A stretch of 64,000 nt of DNA from Brachionus koreanus (taxonomy: Eukaryota > Rotifera > Eurotatoria > Ploima > Brachionidae): the NCBI GenBank assembly GCA_016987375.1, contig PJRA01000508.1, forward strand, positions 1,560,677-1,624,676, given 5' to 3'. A model generated the notes under the pieces. That model was given only the letters and a program-made list of their open reading frames with translations. It was not told the origin of the DNA and ran no database searches. This document shows positions 30,099 through 42,201 of the stretch, in pieces (the stretch's first letter is position 1; every line of letters begins with the position of its first letter). The translations under genes and the position numbers were made by a program.

Positions 30099-33000
30099 CA
30101 TAGGTAAACAATTTAATAATAATCAATTTTTAATATTTGATTTATGCCCTATCGATTACTATTGATCACTGATTTATCGAAAAATAAATGTTTATTGAGT
30201 TTCCGTATTTGAATCAGAGAATAGCTCAGCCTCTAGATATTAGATTTCAACTAAATCTAATTGAGTATCGATGAAATTAAATTGCTTATCTAATTTAAAG
30301 TGTCCAACAGTGATGTTTATTAATTTTGGTCATTCGAGTGAAAGTAATAATACTCGTCAATGTCATTCTAATGTCCACAAGTGTAACCGAACATTACTCT
30401 ACAGAGACCTATGAAATTATACAAATCTTGACGAAAGTAATTAATTTTTAATTCATTTTTAACTAAACCGAACTGTAATTAGAAACACAACTGTTCCAAC
30501 GGTCACAAACTCATTGAAACGCATCGCATAAGACTCTTGTTATGAATCACCTGTTCACCAGACTAAATGCCAAAGCAATGAATGCTTTCAGATCTACAAG
30601 TTAATGATAATCTCATTTGTCCTTAAATGCTAAGGTAAACATTTCAAAAAGTAATTACTAACCGGCGCTATTTAAAAACATATGATTTTATAAACATTGT
30701 TTATCTGATCGAACCAGCCTGCTTATCTGATTTTAGTTGATTTATAGCTTAAATGTGACTGAATTAAGTTTTAGTCACGCATGGCTTTTCATTGCGCGGC
30801 ATAGAGATAAATTTAGTCAGAGTTATTAATTATGGCTAATCACTTAGGAACCATAATTCAAAACACTTCGATCTCTGACATGGCTTATCTTGATAAAAAA
30901 AAACAAAAACAAAAACTCTTATCAAAAAATCTCAATTGTTTGGATAAGCATGTTTTAGTCCACTCTGTTTTTAATTCGGTTTTAAATAAATAAAATGATA
31001 ATTGAAAATCCTCAATTATAAAGCTTTTTAAAATATTAATTTTTCTAGTCTTAAAAACTATAGATATTTTATCTAATTTTTGTTTCTCTTTAACAGTTAA
31101 ATAGTTAAACAATGTTTTCTTAAGTAAATAGCCAAAACTAATTTTTTTAGTGATAAAACACTATTATTTTCTAATTTATTGATTTAAATCAACAACAACA
31201 TTTTTTTAATGAGCTAATGAGATTTTTATTTAAAATTATTTGAATCAAGTGGTCCAATTTTTGCATATTTTAGAATTCTAGCTTAATTATCAAATAACAT
31301 AAAAGTAAATAATGAAATTTAATAATCCTTGAAGATTCTTAAAATTCAAAAAAAAAAGCTAAATTTTTTTTTAAAATTCAAATAAATGAAAAGCAAGAAT
31401 TAGGAAGCTTTTCTTCGATTTCTAATTTTTAGAATTGTCTTGGAATTACAAAGATGAAAATTATTTTTTGTTAAATAAAGAAAAAACTCTAGAACCTAAG
31501 TCATAATTAAACAATTAATACATTTTAACTTCGCATTAAAAATCTTATTAATAAACTAAACGCTTTTCTTTTTTTTTTATTAAACAATTTTCAAATAATT
31601 GTGAACAAACGGAAACATTAAAGGTATTTATCTATTAAAATATATTAGAATTTATTGATTTTATTTAATTCATCTTTTACAACTATGCTTTTATTTAACG
31701 TAGACAAAACTTGTTCCCTTGATAAATCAGAAGATTTTTAATTTTTTGATCAATGCAAGCACCTGCTGAATTTTTAAAATAAAGCGTGTAATTTACACTA
31801 TGTTTTTCATAGTACTAATTTGATACTTTGATATTTGATACATTGTTACGGCTGCTTTAGCATGTCTAAATACCTAGCTAGATAAAAATCAATGATTTTC
31901 ATGTCTAAATTTTGTCTTGGTCTAGGAATTTTGATGAGCTCAAATCTGACTTAGTAGGTAGTTCTATTAATCAGATTTAAAGCGAAATCTGAGATTAATT
32001 TTGCTCAGCTTTAGAATAATCATTAACTCAAGTGTCTGCCTCAAGTTTACTAATTAAATTACGGCTTAGGGGACAATGTACTTATCTAATGCATGAGTAT
32101 TTCCAAGGCTTCTTCCTGGACTTAATCTCTAGTTTAAACAAAATGCTAAAAGTTTTAAAATGAAACTAAAACCGGTTGCATTTAGTTCTAAATTAATTAA
32201 GACTTTAATTAAACAAAATTGAAAACTGATGAAAAGCAAAATGCATTAGCTGATTAAAAAGGCTTCCCATTCTCCATCACATTTTCACTTATTCATTTTT
32301 GACGACCATTAAAGTTATTAGACCTGCAGTTTTTAGACACATTCGCTAAGTTTTAGAAGTCGTATAAAGTGTTACTAAAAACATTTATAAAATAGCCATT
32401 TGGCAGCTTAGTTTTCTCAGTGTGATAGAAATAATCGGTTTTTTTTGTTTATTGATATTTTTAATGGCTCACTGGTCGCAATAAAATCTTGTCTTTAATT
32501 TTTACGGAAATTCCACATCTAATAAATAAAGTCCTATTACTGATTTTACAGCTAGACCGGAATATTTAGAATTCTTTCGTTTTTAATGACTTTGTTTCGT
32601 GACTGTGTTTTCATGCTATTTACTTGCTTGTAACTGATACCTTAAAGTTTGTTTTTAAAAAGTTTTAGCGCGATGACACGCGCTCCAATTCAAACAAAAA
32701 CATCTACTTGTTCTTGAGATTTTAATTAAATGAATAAGTAATTAACAATTGCTTCAGCGGATATTTTGATCTATTCTGGTCTCTGCATGGTTCCAATCTA
32801 TTTGAATCATATGAGCCAGAATTTAACTACACTTTATCAAAATTAGAAAAAAACCATTCTAGAAATATATTAATATATGATTGTTTTAGTAATAGAAAAA
32901 GATTTTATACCAAATCTAGTTGAGAAAAAAATTTAATTTTCAATTTTAATGAAATACAAATTTATTCAATAAGATCATATTTAAACAATTTTTATTTTAC

Positions 33001-33262
33001 TTTTTTTTTCTGCTTTTACACAAAAAACAAAACTCGAGTTTAATTAATTTTTGTAGCCATAAAGCTGAATAAAAACCGATACAAACATGTTTACAAATTC
33101 ATTAATATTGTAGACATAATAAAAATCTTAAAATTTACTAAAATAAAATTTGTCATTTTTCATCGAATAGATAAAATAAATTTGCCTCTCTTTTCTCTTT
33201 CATTTTCCTTTTAGTTTTGCTTCAAACAAAGAACAAACTTATTCAAAAAATAATTAATTTAA

Positions 33263-33439
33263 ATGAATGAAAATAAAAAAATATTATTATTCATGAAAAT
33301 AAATCGAAATTTAAAGACTTTTATCGTGATAACTAAATTAATTAGACTTATATTAATTACATGTTTTTTTTTTGTTTCATTCGTTTTTCCTCAAAGACCA
33401 CCTGAGATTGAAAAAATGTTATCGAATAGCTATCTCAAG
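33263..33439 (+). CDS. Candidate first exon: signal peptide of a secreted protein
   Basis: The open frame from ATG 33263 (or 33293) encodes a basic N-terminus, a hydrophobic core LILITCFFFVSFVF and a likely cleavage after FPQ, then RPPEIEKMLSNSYLK. At that point a good splice donor AAG|GTCAGA occurs (33440), in phase 0. Without splicing the frame ends six codons later. No following exon was found in the 8 kb downstream, so this is either the 5' exon of a gene with a long intron or a chance frame. The density of hydrophobic codons in AT-rich DNA makes chance quite possible. Confidence 0.3.
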
Positions 33440-36400
33440 GTCAGATCTTATAATTGATAGTTAGAGTAAAATCACAGAACCGCATTAGAGAGTTCATTTT
33501 GTGCTAGTTCATTTACTATCCCTTTGGATATTATTTTAATTCTAAAATTAAGTTCAAATATTTAAATAAAATTGAATTTAAATCTTTTAAGCTTGGGTTA
33601 AAATTGCTACTTTTATCATATAAATATAAGAAAAAAAATGACTATCAAATTTATTTAAAAAGCCGAAAAGTTAAGTCTTCTACTTGAGCCAACTGAGCTA
33701 ATTGAAAGAATGTAACTTAAAATCTAATCTAATGATAACATGTTTTATTTATCTTAACTCGAACCAGGCTACTTAAGAACATTTTGACAGTTTAAAGTAA
33801 AAAAAAAGATTAAGCGATCATTTACAGATTAATTTCATCTAAAAATCAATTTTGACTTTAACTCGATATCCTTGAATCGACAAAATGCTCGCCTCAATTT
33901 CAAAGAATCGATCATTGCAAAAGGATTTAAATAAATTAAAATCTCTAAAGCTATCGGTTTTTGCCAGAAGATACAACACTTGATTCTATGAACAGTCATG
34001 CACACATCTTATTAAGAGTTTATTAAAAATTAAAACATATAAAAATCATTTGCTAAAATTAAATTGAATGTAAAATAAAATCTTAAATTAGTAATAATAA
34101 GTGAAATTGAATAAAAAAATTATTTTTTTATTTTTATATTTAAAACTGAAAGGCAGTCATTCGAAACAAAAAACACACGTTGTTTATGGTAACCTGCTAA
34201 TAGTATCATATTTTTCATCATCACCTCATTTGACATTTTTTCTTAAATACAAACTGTAATTGAGTATATTGGCATTGAATTTGATTCCTTATTTAAAGCT
34301 TAATTTAAAAAAAAAAGAATGGCAAACTGGGAAATTTGACGCGTTCATCTTAAATTTTTAGTTTAGCCTAAGCTGTTATGATTGATACAAATATTATAGA
34401 TTTAATTGCGCTTTGTTTTTAAACCCTTTTAAATAAAGAAAAAGTTTTTTTAAAAAAATCAATTTATTGCTTTTTGGTTGTCAATGCGCGTCTAGGCGCA
34501 TTAGCGATTCATTTCTTAAATAAGAAATTATCTATAAGCCATTCGGATTAGATTAATGGGATACATTTAATTTGAATAATAGTGCGTGCGTCAAATTTTT
34601 CCGCTGCCACAAATTCTCTAAGTTTAGACAAGCTTTTAATAGATAACAGAGTCTTATCAGTAGGCTTCTAAGTTTCCGCTGCTTTTAAAATGTCAAAATC
34701 TCAATCGTTTCTTATACGGTCAGACAAAAACAGTTCTAATTTTGTTCGATTAATCACTGTCTCTAATAATTTGTAAGCGGAAGAAACATATTTCAAAATT
34801 TGAAATGTAAATTTGAAATGTAAATCAGCAAACATCAAGTAGTCGAACCGGACGACTAGGACAAGCGAAAAATCAATTTTTTTCATTAGGACAAAATAAA
34901 AACAATTGAACACAAACACAGACTGTAAACACCGTATAGGTATTAATAATTTAATTAGAATTCTTGAAATATTAAAGGAAAATTAATTAGAAAAATTCGG
35001 CCCAATACGGTTTTGTTCTGGTTATGCGATGTGCACCGAGCGGAACAGATGTCTTAATTGTTTTCACACTTAAAACTGAATTTTACTTCAGAGAAACAAA
35101 AAAAGATATTTTCTTTGTTATTTTTTACAAAGCTAAGCCTTGGTAGTTTTTGCATGATTCAATAACAATTTAGGATCATGCAAGCAAGTATATTTTTAAT
35201 ATAGAAGATAACAATGTGAGTAAAAATTTAATTTACAATTTCAATTATTTCAACTCTTTTCGTTCTCATTCATTTTTTCGCTCTTATTTTCGTGGATAAT
35301 GAAAATTTTGATTATTTAATATTATATCATCATAGTTTATTTCTATTTGTGTAACATCCGTGATAAAGATACGAAATTTTATTAATAACTTCCTCTTGAA
35401 ATTCATTAAATATTTGCCTAAAAAAAAAAAAAAACTTCTCTTTGGAGAGAAGGAATTCTTTATTTGAATGAAAATATTTATGTACATAATTTGAATTTCC
35501 GACGACCGATTCAAACATATGAAATGCCCATAATAGAAAGCCATAAAATAACCCCCAATGGATAAAAAAGAATATTTGTTTTTCTTGAATTAGCCAAAAT
35601 TCTCTAAGCATTATTTCAGACTGTCAATCACTTGAGAAAAGAATAGTTTCGAGGTGAACTCTTAATTTGAATTATGGTCTGACATTTGGATAAAATTGAT
35701 TTACACCAAAGACAAAAATCACCCTAATTTCGTAAAAATCGGGACAAAAGTTTTTTAAATTTAAAAATTTTCTCTTCAATCTCTAATTTAACAATCAATT
35801 AAAAAAAAAAACAACATTCAATAAAGATTAATATTAACTTTTATCAATATTAATTATTAATTTATCATTTTTGATTTTTTGAAAAAAAAATAAAACATCG
35901 TTTATTCTGTCTCAAAGCAATTTAACCTAGAAAATCTATGAAACTTTTGTATTGTAAGAATTATAAATTTCTTTTTAAAATTTACAAAAATCAATTAAAA
36001 AAAACTTAATTGAAAAAATACATCATTTTTTCTTTATGAAACTTGAATTAAATTTATTAGAACACTCAGCAATATTGATTATCAAATTATACAATTTTGA
36101 TAAATTAAAATTAAGTTCTAATTTTATCCAACATAAGGTTTTTTTCAAAATCTTTAGTTCCTTATTTTTTTTTGTTATTTATTTCTAAAATATATTATTA
36201 AATACAATTTGGCATAAACTTCATGTTGGCTTTATATCGGCTTGAAATAAACTAAATTAAAAAAAATTTTAATTAAAATTTTACTCTCAAAGTAAGTTTA
36301 CAAAAAAAATATTTTATTTACTCTAAATGATTGAATAAGAAGCATAAAAATAATTAATAAAATTTAATTAAACATAAAAATTTATTTTTCAAATCGATAG

Positions 36401-39180
36401 AATCTAAAAAATAACTTTAATAAAGAATACAAACTTGAATTTTTGTATATTTTTCTAATTTAAATTCCTTTTTTTGATTCAATTTATTGAAACATTCTGG
36501 CGATAGTTTTTAATAGTTCTTTTTTTTTCTTTTTAAATGATTTAAAATAAATTCTATGAATAAATAGTTTTATGCTTGTCAAGCACGAATTTTTGCAATC
36601 AAATTTTTTAAATTCCATCAACTTTTTTAAAGCTGATTATAAGCAAATATTACAACGTTTGTTCTATTAAAAATTATATTTAGAGAGAATTCTTATTTTT
36701 GAAATTGAAAAAATTCTCTAAATAGAGTTGATAAGTTGACAATTCTTGAACCTCTTCTCAATTTAATTATATCGAAAATTCCAGGTACTAATAATAGTTA
36801 TTTTTGACAATTAAATTATTGAATAACTTAAGATGCCTATTTTCAAGGACTTGGCCTAAAAGATGTGTTTTGTTTAGCTTAAAATACGAATTTTTCAATT
36901 TACTATTATCTCACCTGAGAAAAAGGAAATTTTTAAGTTAAAGATCCTCTATTTTTGCCTATAATGACATAATCCAAAAAATTTTATTTTCGTTTTTTTT
37001 TCTTAAATAACTAATTAATAATTTTAATTAAAATTATGGTTATGTAATTCATTTTATTATCCTAGTTTTAGTATTTATGTGTTTGCTTTTTAAAATAAAT
37101 TGAATTGGTAACATTTTTCGAATCTTTTAATTATATATTTTTTACTTTCGTTGCAAAATATCAATTGTAATCTAATTATTAATTTCTCGAAAATTAATTT
37201 TCCTTCGAATGAAAAAAATAAATAATTCTTTAAGGAAACAATTTTAATTTTTATGATATTTTCAATTGATTTTTTAAAAAAATCAATCGGAACTAGCTAA
37301 AATGTTACACGATGAAGTAAAGTTCAAAAACAAAATATTTATTTTTGTCATTTGAATATTTCTAACACTATAAAAGTTAATATATAATTAATTGACATTT
37401 AAAGGATCTTGATATAAATTTTTCAAAAAAATCAGTTAATGGTTTTATCAAAAAAAAAACTTCACTAATTAAATTTTTAAAAATTTAGATAAAATATTTT
37501 GGTTATATGAAATCAAATAATTTGGCATTTCGATTATGCAATTTTTTTTTTAGAATTTAAATTTTAGATTAAATTTTTTAAAATTTAGATCAAATATATT
37601 TGACCACCCTCGAAGTTAATCATATATGGTTCAGATGAAAAATAAAGATTTTCAAAATGATATATATGACCATGTTGAATGCATAGATGACTGGTGTTTT
37701 CAATAAATCAGGTGTAAATGATAAATGAATGAAAAAAATTGACTAAATTCGTTATCCTACTTCAAGAATTGAACACGTACTAATAATCCTTTTTTGGAAT
37801 TTTCTACTTGTAAAAGAGTATGGATTACTTTATTGTACAAGTGTTAAGTTTATCTATTTTCATGTTTAAAAAAAAGAAGTAATATTTGAATTTATTGATC
37901 CTTTGTTAGAAAGAGTAATTTTTTTGTCCCTGATAATTTTTTAAGGAAATCAAAAAAAAAAAAATTAAAGCATACCAATTAAAATTTTTTTTAAAATAAT
38001 TTTCTTTTCAAAAACTGTTGAATATTTTTTCTAGATTTTTCATCATTTGGTTCTTCACCTGTCTAATTGGTATATTTTGCAAAAAATTTAATTTTTTTTG
38101 AAATTTTGACACAATTAAAAAATTATTCAATTGAAAAATTTAACCCATCTCTTTATCTGGAAATTGGTTTCTGCACTAACGAAATATTCATTGCATGATA
38201 CCCTTAGCTCAGAAATAATTTGATATTTAAAAGCAATTTTGACCGAAATTTGTTTTTTTGGCAAAGTAAATTTTTTGATCCAATTTCATTTTTCAAAAAA
38301 GATCAAAACATTTAACTGCGAAATTAAATTTCAATACATTTTTAGAAATTACAATACTTTTACTAAAATTAATTATCTAAAAACAATAAAAAAAATAAAT
38401 TGACAAATAAAATGAATGTTTTTTAATTTTAAAATTTAACAAAGTTTATTATTATTATTATTTTTTTTTTTATTTTGAAAGTCAAAAGTCATAAATCAAA
38501 TAGACACTTCGAATACTACTAATAAACTTATTTTCTTTAAATAATAATTTTACTGTTCCTCAACACGAGTTAAATTTTTTTCAAAGTTTTAAAACAAATT
38601 TAAAAAGAAAAACAAGTATTGATTCTTCAAAATCACAAAAATAAATCGTAAAATAATCTTGTATTGCAAATATTTTGTGTTAATACAAAAAAAGTAAAAT
38701 TAAAAGCAAAAGGCTAAAAAACAACTCATGGATTCGTTCAATGCAATCATCCCACTTCCAAAATCAAGATTTATCTAGGAGAAAGATAACAATTTAACTT
38801 AAGCCGATTATTTCCAAATTTTAAAAATAATTTAATGATTAACAAAATAAACCATCTAATAATTTATTATAGCAAGAAAATTAAGAATTGATACAAACTG
38901 GATTCAAAAGGACGTCAATGAACTTTGCCACAAATTTAATTAGAATATAAACAAAATAAATATATGTATAACACACTATAATAATAATAATAATAAATAA
39001 CAAAAAAATGAAGATTTATAAAAAAGAAGATTTATATTGAACAATTTAATTTTTATTTGAACAAATTGATTAAAAATCAAATTAATCATTCAATTATAAT
39101 TTTTGATGTGTTAGGCAAACTATTATTAAAGTCACTAAATGCATGGTTATTACTAGAATACAGCGTCTAAAAATATCCAA
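33440..39180. other. Intergenic or intronic, no gene seen
   Basis: Composition changes near 35.3 kb to the very AT-rich, homopolymer-laden type. A short Cys-rich frame at about 34998-35068 (FCSGYAMCTERNRCLNC) and minus-strand frames at 35284-35611 have no supporting splice structure. Confidence 0.45.
38976..38997. repeat. (ATA)n microsatellite
   Basis: Run of six to seven AAT units in intergenic DNA. Confidence 0.85.
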
Positions 39181-39184
39181 TATT

Positions 39185-39620
39185 TAAACGAATACTTTCC
39201 CAGTCTTTCTTGGTATAAAGGTTGATCAAAGTCTTAAACTCTCAAGTTGAAGTCATTCGTTCCAGATGCCTCGACAGGGTAGACATTGTTAAGATTTTGT
39301 CCCACAAATCTTTGAAGCTAAGCAAAAAAACTTTAACTGGAGTCTTCACAGCACTTGCTGGCTCAATCATGTTTAGCGCTATCACGTATATCCCAAACCA
39401 ACCTACAGAGGTTACAGTCCTACAAAATACATCGTTCAAATCAATTTATCTTTTACCATACGACACCCCCATCGACACAATTTATTAGTTTTCTCGAGTT
39501 ACAAAAAATTGAAAAGATCGATTCTCGCCAAACAAACCTCTTTAAAAGATATATAAAAAACAGTCTGGTCTTCATAAAAAAATTGTCTATATCTCATATC
39601 TCTCAGGACTAAATTGATGT
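39185..39620 (+). mobile_element. LINE reverse transcriptase C-terminal remnant
   Basis: Frames read FPVFLGIKVDQSLKLS, then CLDRVDIVKILSHKSLKLSKKTL, then PNQPTEVTVLQNTSFKSIYLLPYDTP. This is the thumb and downstream region of a Jockey-like LINE reverse transcriptase (FLGI, RL-NIIKIL-HK, L-IQN-ALR-IY-LPYDT). The region has frameshifts and stops and no catalytic domain, so it is a 5'-truncated, decayed copy. Confidence 0.8.
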
Positions 39621-41580
39621 TTTCTTTGAAAGCTAAAGAAATTCCTAATCCAAAACCCCTCTTTCTCGAGTCTCAAATGAACTTCTCCAATGGACTTCTA
39701 ATATACTGTAATTCGTTAAATACTCATATCTTTTCTAATATTTATGCATACAATTTGAAAAAAGATTAAAAAACCTTAATTTACTTATTATTTGGACACT
39801 TTTTATTAAATTTTAATTTAAGAGCGAAAGGAGTCTTATTACTCGAAGCCATTTTAAATGATTAATAAACTGATTAAAAAATGAAAAAAAAGGTTCATAA
39901 TCATTGTATAATCAAAAAAATTTTTTTTTATTATATCAAAGTTTGATCATTTAATTTTATATCAATTTTATTTATTAAAGAAAGAACAAAGATTTACAAC
40001 ATTGAAAAAAATGATCTCTACAGATTAACTCGGCGAACCACAATAGAGAAAATTCATATGAGTTAAAGTAGTTAAAATAAAAACAAAATGTCCAACATGT
40101 AACAAGATTTTCAAAGCAAAAAATGAATCAAAACACATACGAGAAGATGTAAAACAGCCAAAAATACCATTACAACAGATTTGATTGTTTTTTTATTTTT
40201 GTGATTCATTTAATCATTTAATTCAAATAAAAATATAAATATAAAGTTATTCATATGCATACTACTGTGAACACAATTGTACCATTTATATTTATTCAAT
40301 AATTTAAAAAATTATAAATATAGATTTTTTTAAAATATTTGTTATTGATTTTAGCTAACATTATAACAATAATAATAGTTTTTTTACGATAAAAAATTCG
40401 TTCATTTTCCTTTTAAAGCTATTCTTTGATTTTGATAATATTATATCTGGAGAAAGTCGATTCCAATTTATAGATAATTTGTTTGGATTATGCCAATCGA
40501 CCTTGCTTAAAACCAGAGTTGTTCAAAAGTCATCAGGAAAAAATCAAGTCAAATCAATATTTGTTCAATGTTGCTTTAATTTTTTGATTGATTTTTAAAA
40601 AAATTGAGCATTCTTAAATGATTTCTTCTGAGATATTCGGTGTATTTTTTATTTGGTTTTAATTTTTTTATTCACAAAGGCATCATTTAAAATAAAAATT
40701 TTTCAATAAATTTTATCATCAAATCCATTTTTTATTTTCATAAAATAGAAAAATAGACAAGAAATAAATTTCTGAGCATTTTTTTAGAATTAAGCTAGTG
40801 ATTACAAAGTTTAATTAATTTCTGAAAAATTTCTAAAATTCATCAAATAAATCAGACTTATTTATAATGAGTGATTTTAAATTTAATTTAAAGTCAAGTT
40901 TTTTTTTAACAAAAATTAAGTTTAATAATAAGTTCTTTTTTTAAAAGAAATTAAACGAAAAATTTCACATTAAGAAAATTAAATGTATTCAGTGTAATAA
41001 TTTATTACAGGCAATAATCTAAATTTAGCTTTAAATTTTGTTATTCAGGTAAAAAAAGAGCATATTTTCATATTTTGAAATTAAAAAAAATGCAGTCGTA
41101 CAAAGCTTTTTCATATTAACAATCTTCAAGTTAGCGTCACTGTAAAAACAAAGCCTAGTCTAAAGACGGCAAAGCTCTAAGCGTTCAAAGAAAACAAGCT
41201 TAATCCTAAGTCAGAAAAAAAATAAATTTAGCATAAATTTCTATACCAACAAATAATTCGCATCGCATTAGCCAATTCTTGAATTTTATTTAAAATATAT
41301 ATTAATTAAATAATAGAAATTAATAAATTTGGCTCTTTGAAAATTCATAATTTCTAATTTTGAGAAGCAACCCATAAGCATATATATATATTCATTAATG
41401 CTCCTTATTTATATAATTTAGTTTCTATTCCTCCAAGGAAAATCTCATCCCAAATTTTTTCAATAAATTATAATTTAATGATTTGTAATAATATATTTCA
41501 AAATATATTTTTTAAATTCTGAAATACTTGAAGAGCATTTTATTAGAGATTGTACTAAAGTAATTGGCAAACTGTAAGTG
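39621..41580. other. Intergenic, no gene seen
   Basis: AT-rich. At about 40088-40150 a frame gives CPTCNKIFKAKNESKHI, half of a C2H2 finger, without a supporting exon. Perhaps the tail of a degraded transposon. Confidence 0.4.
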
Positions 41581-42201
41581 ATGTCTGATGAAAATTATTA
41601 TAAACTAATCAATATTTTCAAATCGGTGCCCGTTTTGAATATTCCCTTTTCAGCCGGGCTGGCATTGGGCGCTTTATTCAACGGGGACACAGAGATGTTC
41701 AAGCGGTCCGGCGAAATAGACCCGGTCCTGCTGTTAAATCCGCTTAAATGCTTAGGAAACTTAAGAAAACATATAATGGCATTTTTTCGAGACTACAGTG
41801 ACGGAATATGGATCGGAAAAAAAGCTTGTGGTAATCAAATATTTGGTCTTTCTTTCTCGCCCGGATTCGATCTTTATCAATATGCTATTCTCATTGACGG
41901 AAATTTCTATTGTCTCAAATCAGCCAACAACTACAAAGTAGAAATCAAAATCACTAAGGACCCGAATGAAATTCAGCTTTATACATGGTATCCCTGCTCA
42001 AAGCAAAATCAAAGGTTGAACACCACGCTCAAAGAATATGCCCGATCTATGGAGTCTTTTAGCTATTCAATGTTACCTTTAGGAACAAATCAAATTAACT
42101 CTCAATTATTTTGTAATTTAATGTTAGCTTTCGCATCCAAAATAACACCTATCAAAGCAGCCTTTGAGATGACCTCAGCAGTAGGAACTTTTTTTGTCTA
42201 A
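41581..42201 (+). CDS. 206-aa protein of unknown function
   Basis: Single exon from ATG 41581 to the stop ending at 42201. Codon use is less AT-biased than the flanks (for example around 41641-41760), which supports a real gene. No signal peptide. The N-terminus has IPFSAGLALGALF, and the middle has SPGFDLYQYAILIDGNFYCLKS. That segment looks like the core beta strands of permuted NlpC/P60-LRAT-like proteins, where the usual motif is H-W-A-hydrophobic. Here Gln stands at the His position. A later GTNQINSQLFCNLMLAF could align with the N-C-x-H-F helix, with Ser in place of the catalytic Cys. If so the protein is an inactive member. This is a weak structural guess, and it could equally be an unrelated orphan. 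Confidence 0.7.
   Translation: MSDENYYKLINIFKSVPVLNIPFSAGLALGALFNGDTEMFKRSGEIDPVLLLNPLKCLGNLRKHIMAFFRDYSDGIWIGKKACGNQIFGLSFSPGFDLYQYAILIDGNFYCLKSANNYKVEIKITKDPNEIQLYTWYPCSKQNQRLNTTLKEYARSMESFSYSMLPLGTNQINSQLFCNLMLAFASKITPIKAAFEMTSAVGTFFV

Larger units (their letters stand above)
23760..33262. other. 9.5-kb gene-poor region upstream of the protocadherin
   Basis: No convincing exon on either strand. From about 24.5 to 35 kb the DNA has fewer A/T homopolymers and several lines of 35-47 percent GC (for example 27241-27300), against about 15-20 percent in other intergenic stretches. It is rich in short words such as CTAATCTAA and AAGATAAG. This may be cis-regulatory DNA for the divergent protocadherin promoter. 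Hairpins and short repeats in it are listed separately. Confidence 0.45.

Noticed and set aside
34998..35068. Short Cys-rich frame FCSGYAMCTERNRCLNC
   Set aside because: No signal peptide or phase-matched acceptor upstream; too short to support.
35284..35611. Two overlapping minus-strand frames of 86 and 93 codons
   Set aside because: They share one region in different frames, contain a 15-base T/A run, and lack splice signals or a recognisable domain. A weak hydrophobic stretch alone is expected in AT-rich DNA.
40088..40150. Half C2H2 zinc finger (CPTCNKIFK...H)
   Set aside because: One finger half with no second His at proper spacing, no start, and stops on both sides. At most a transposon relic.
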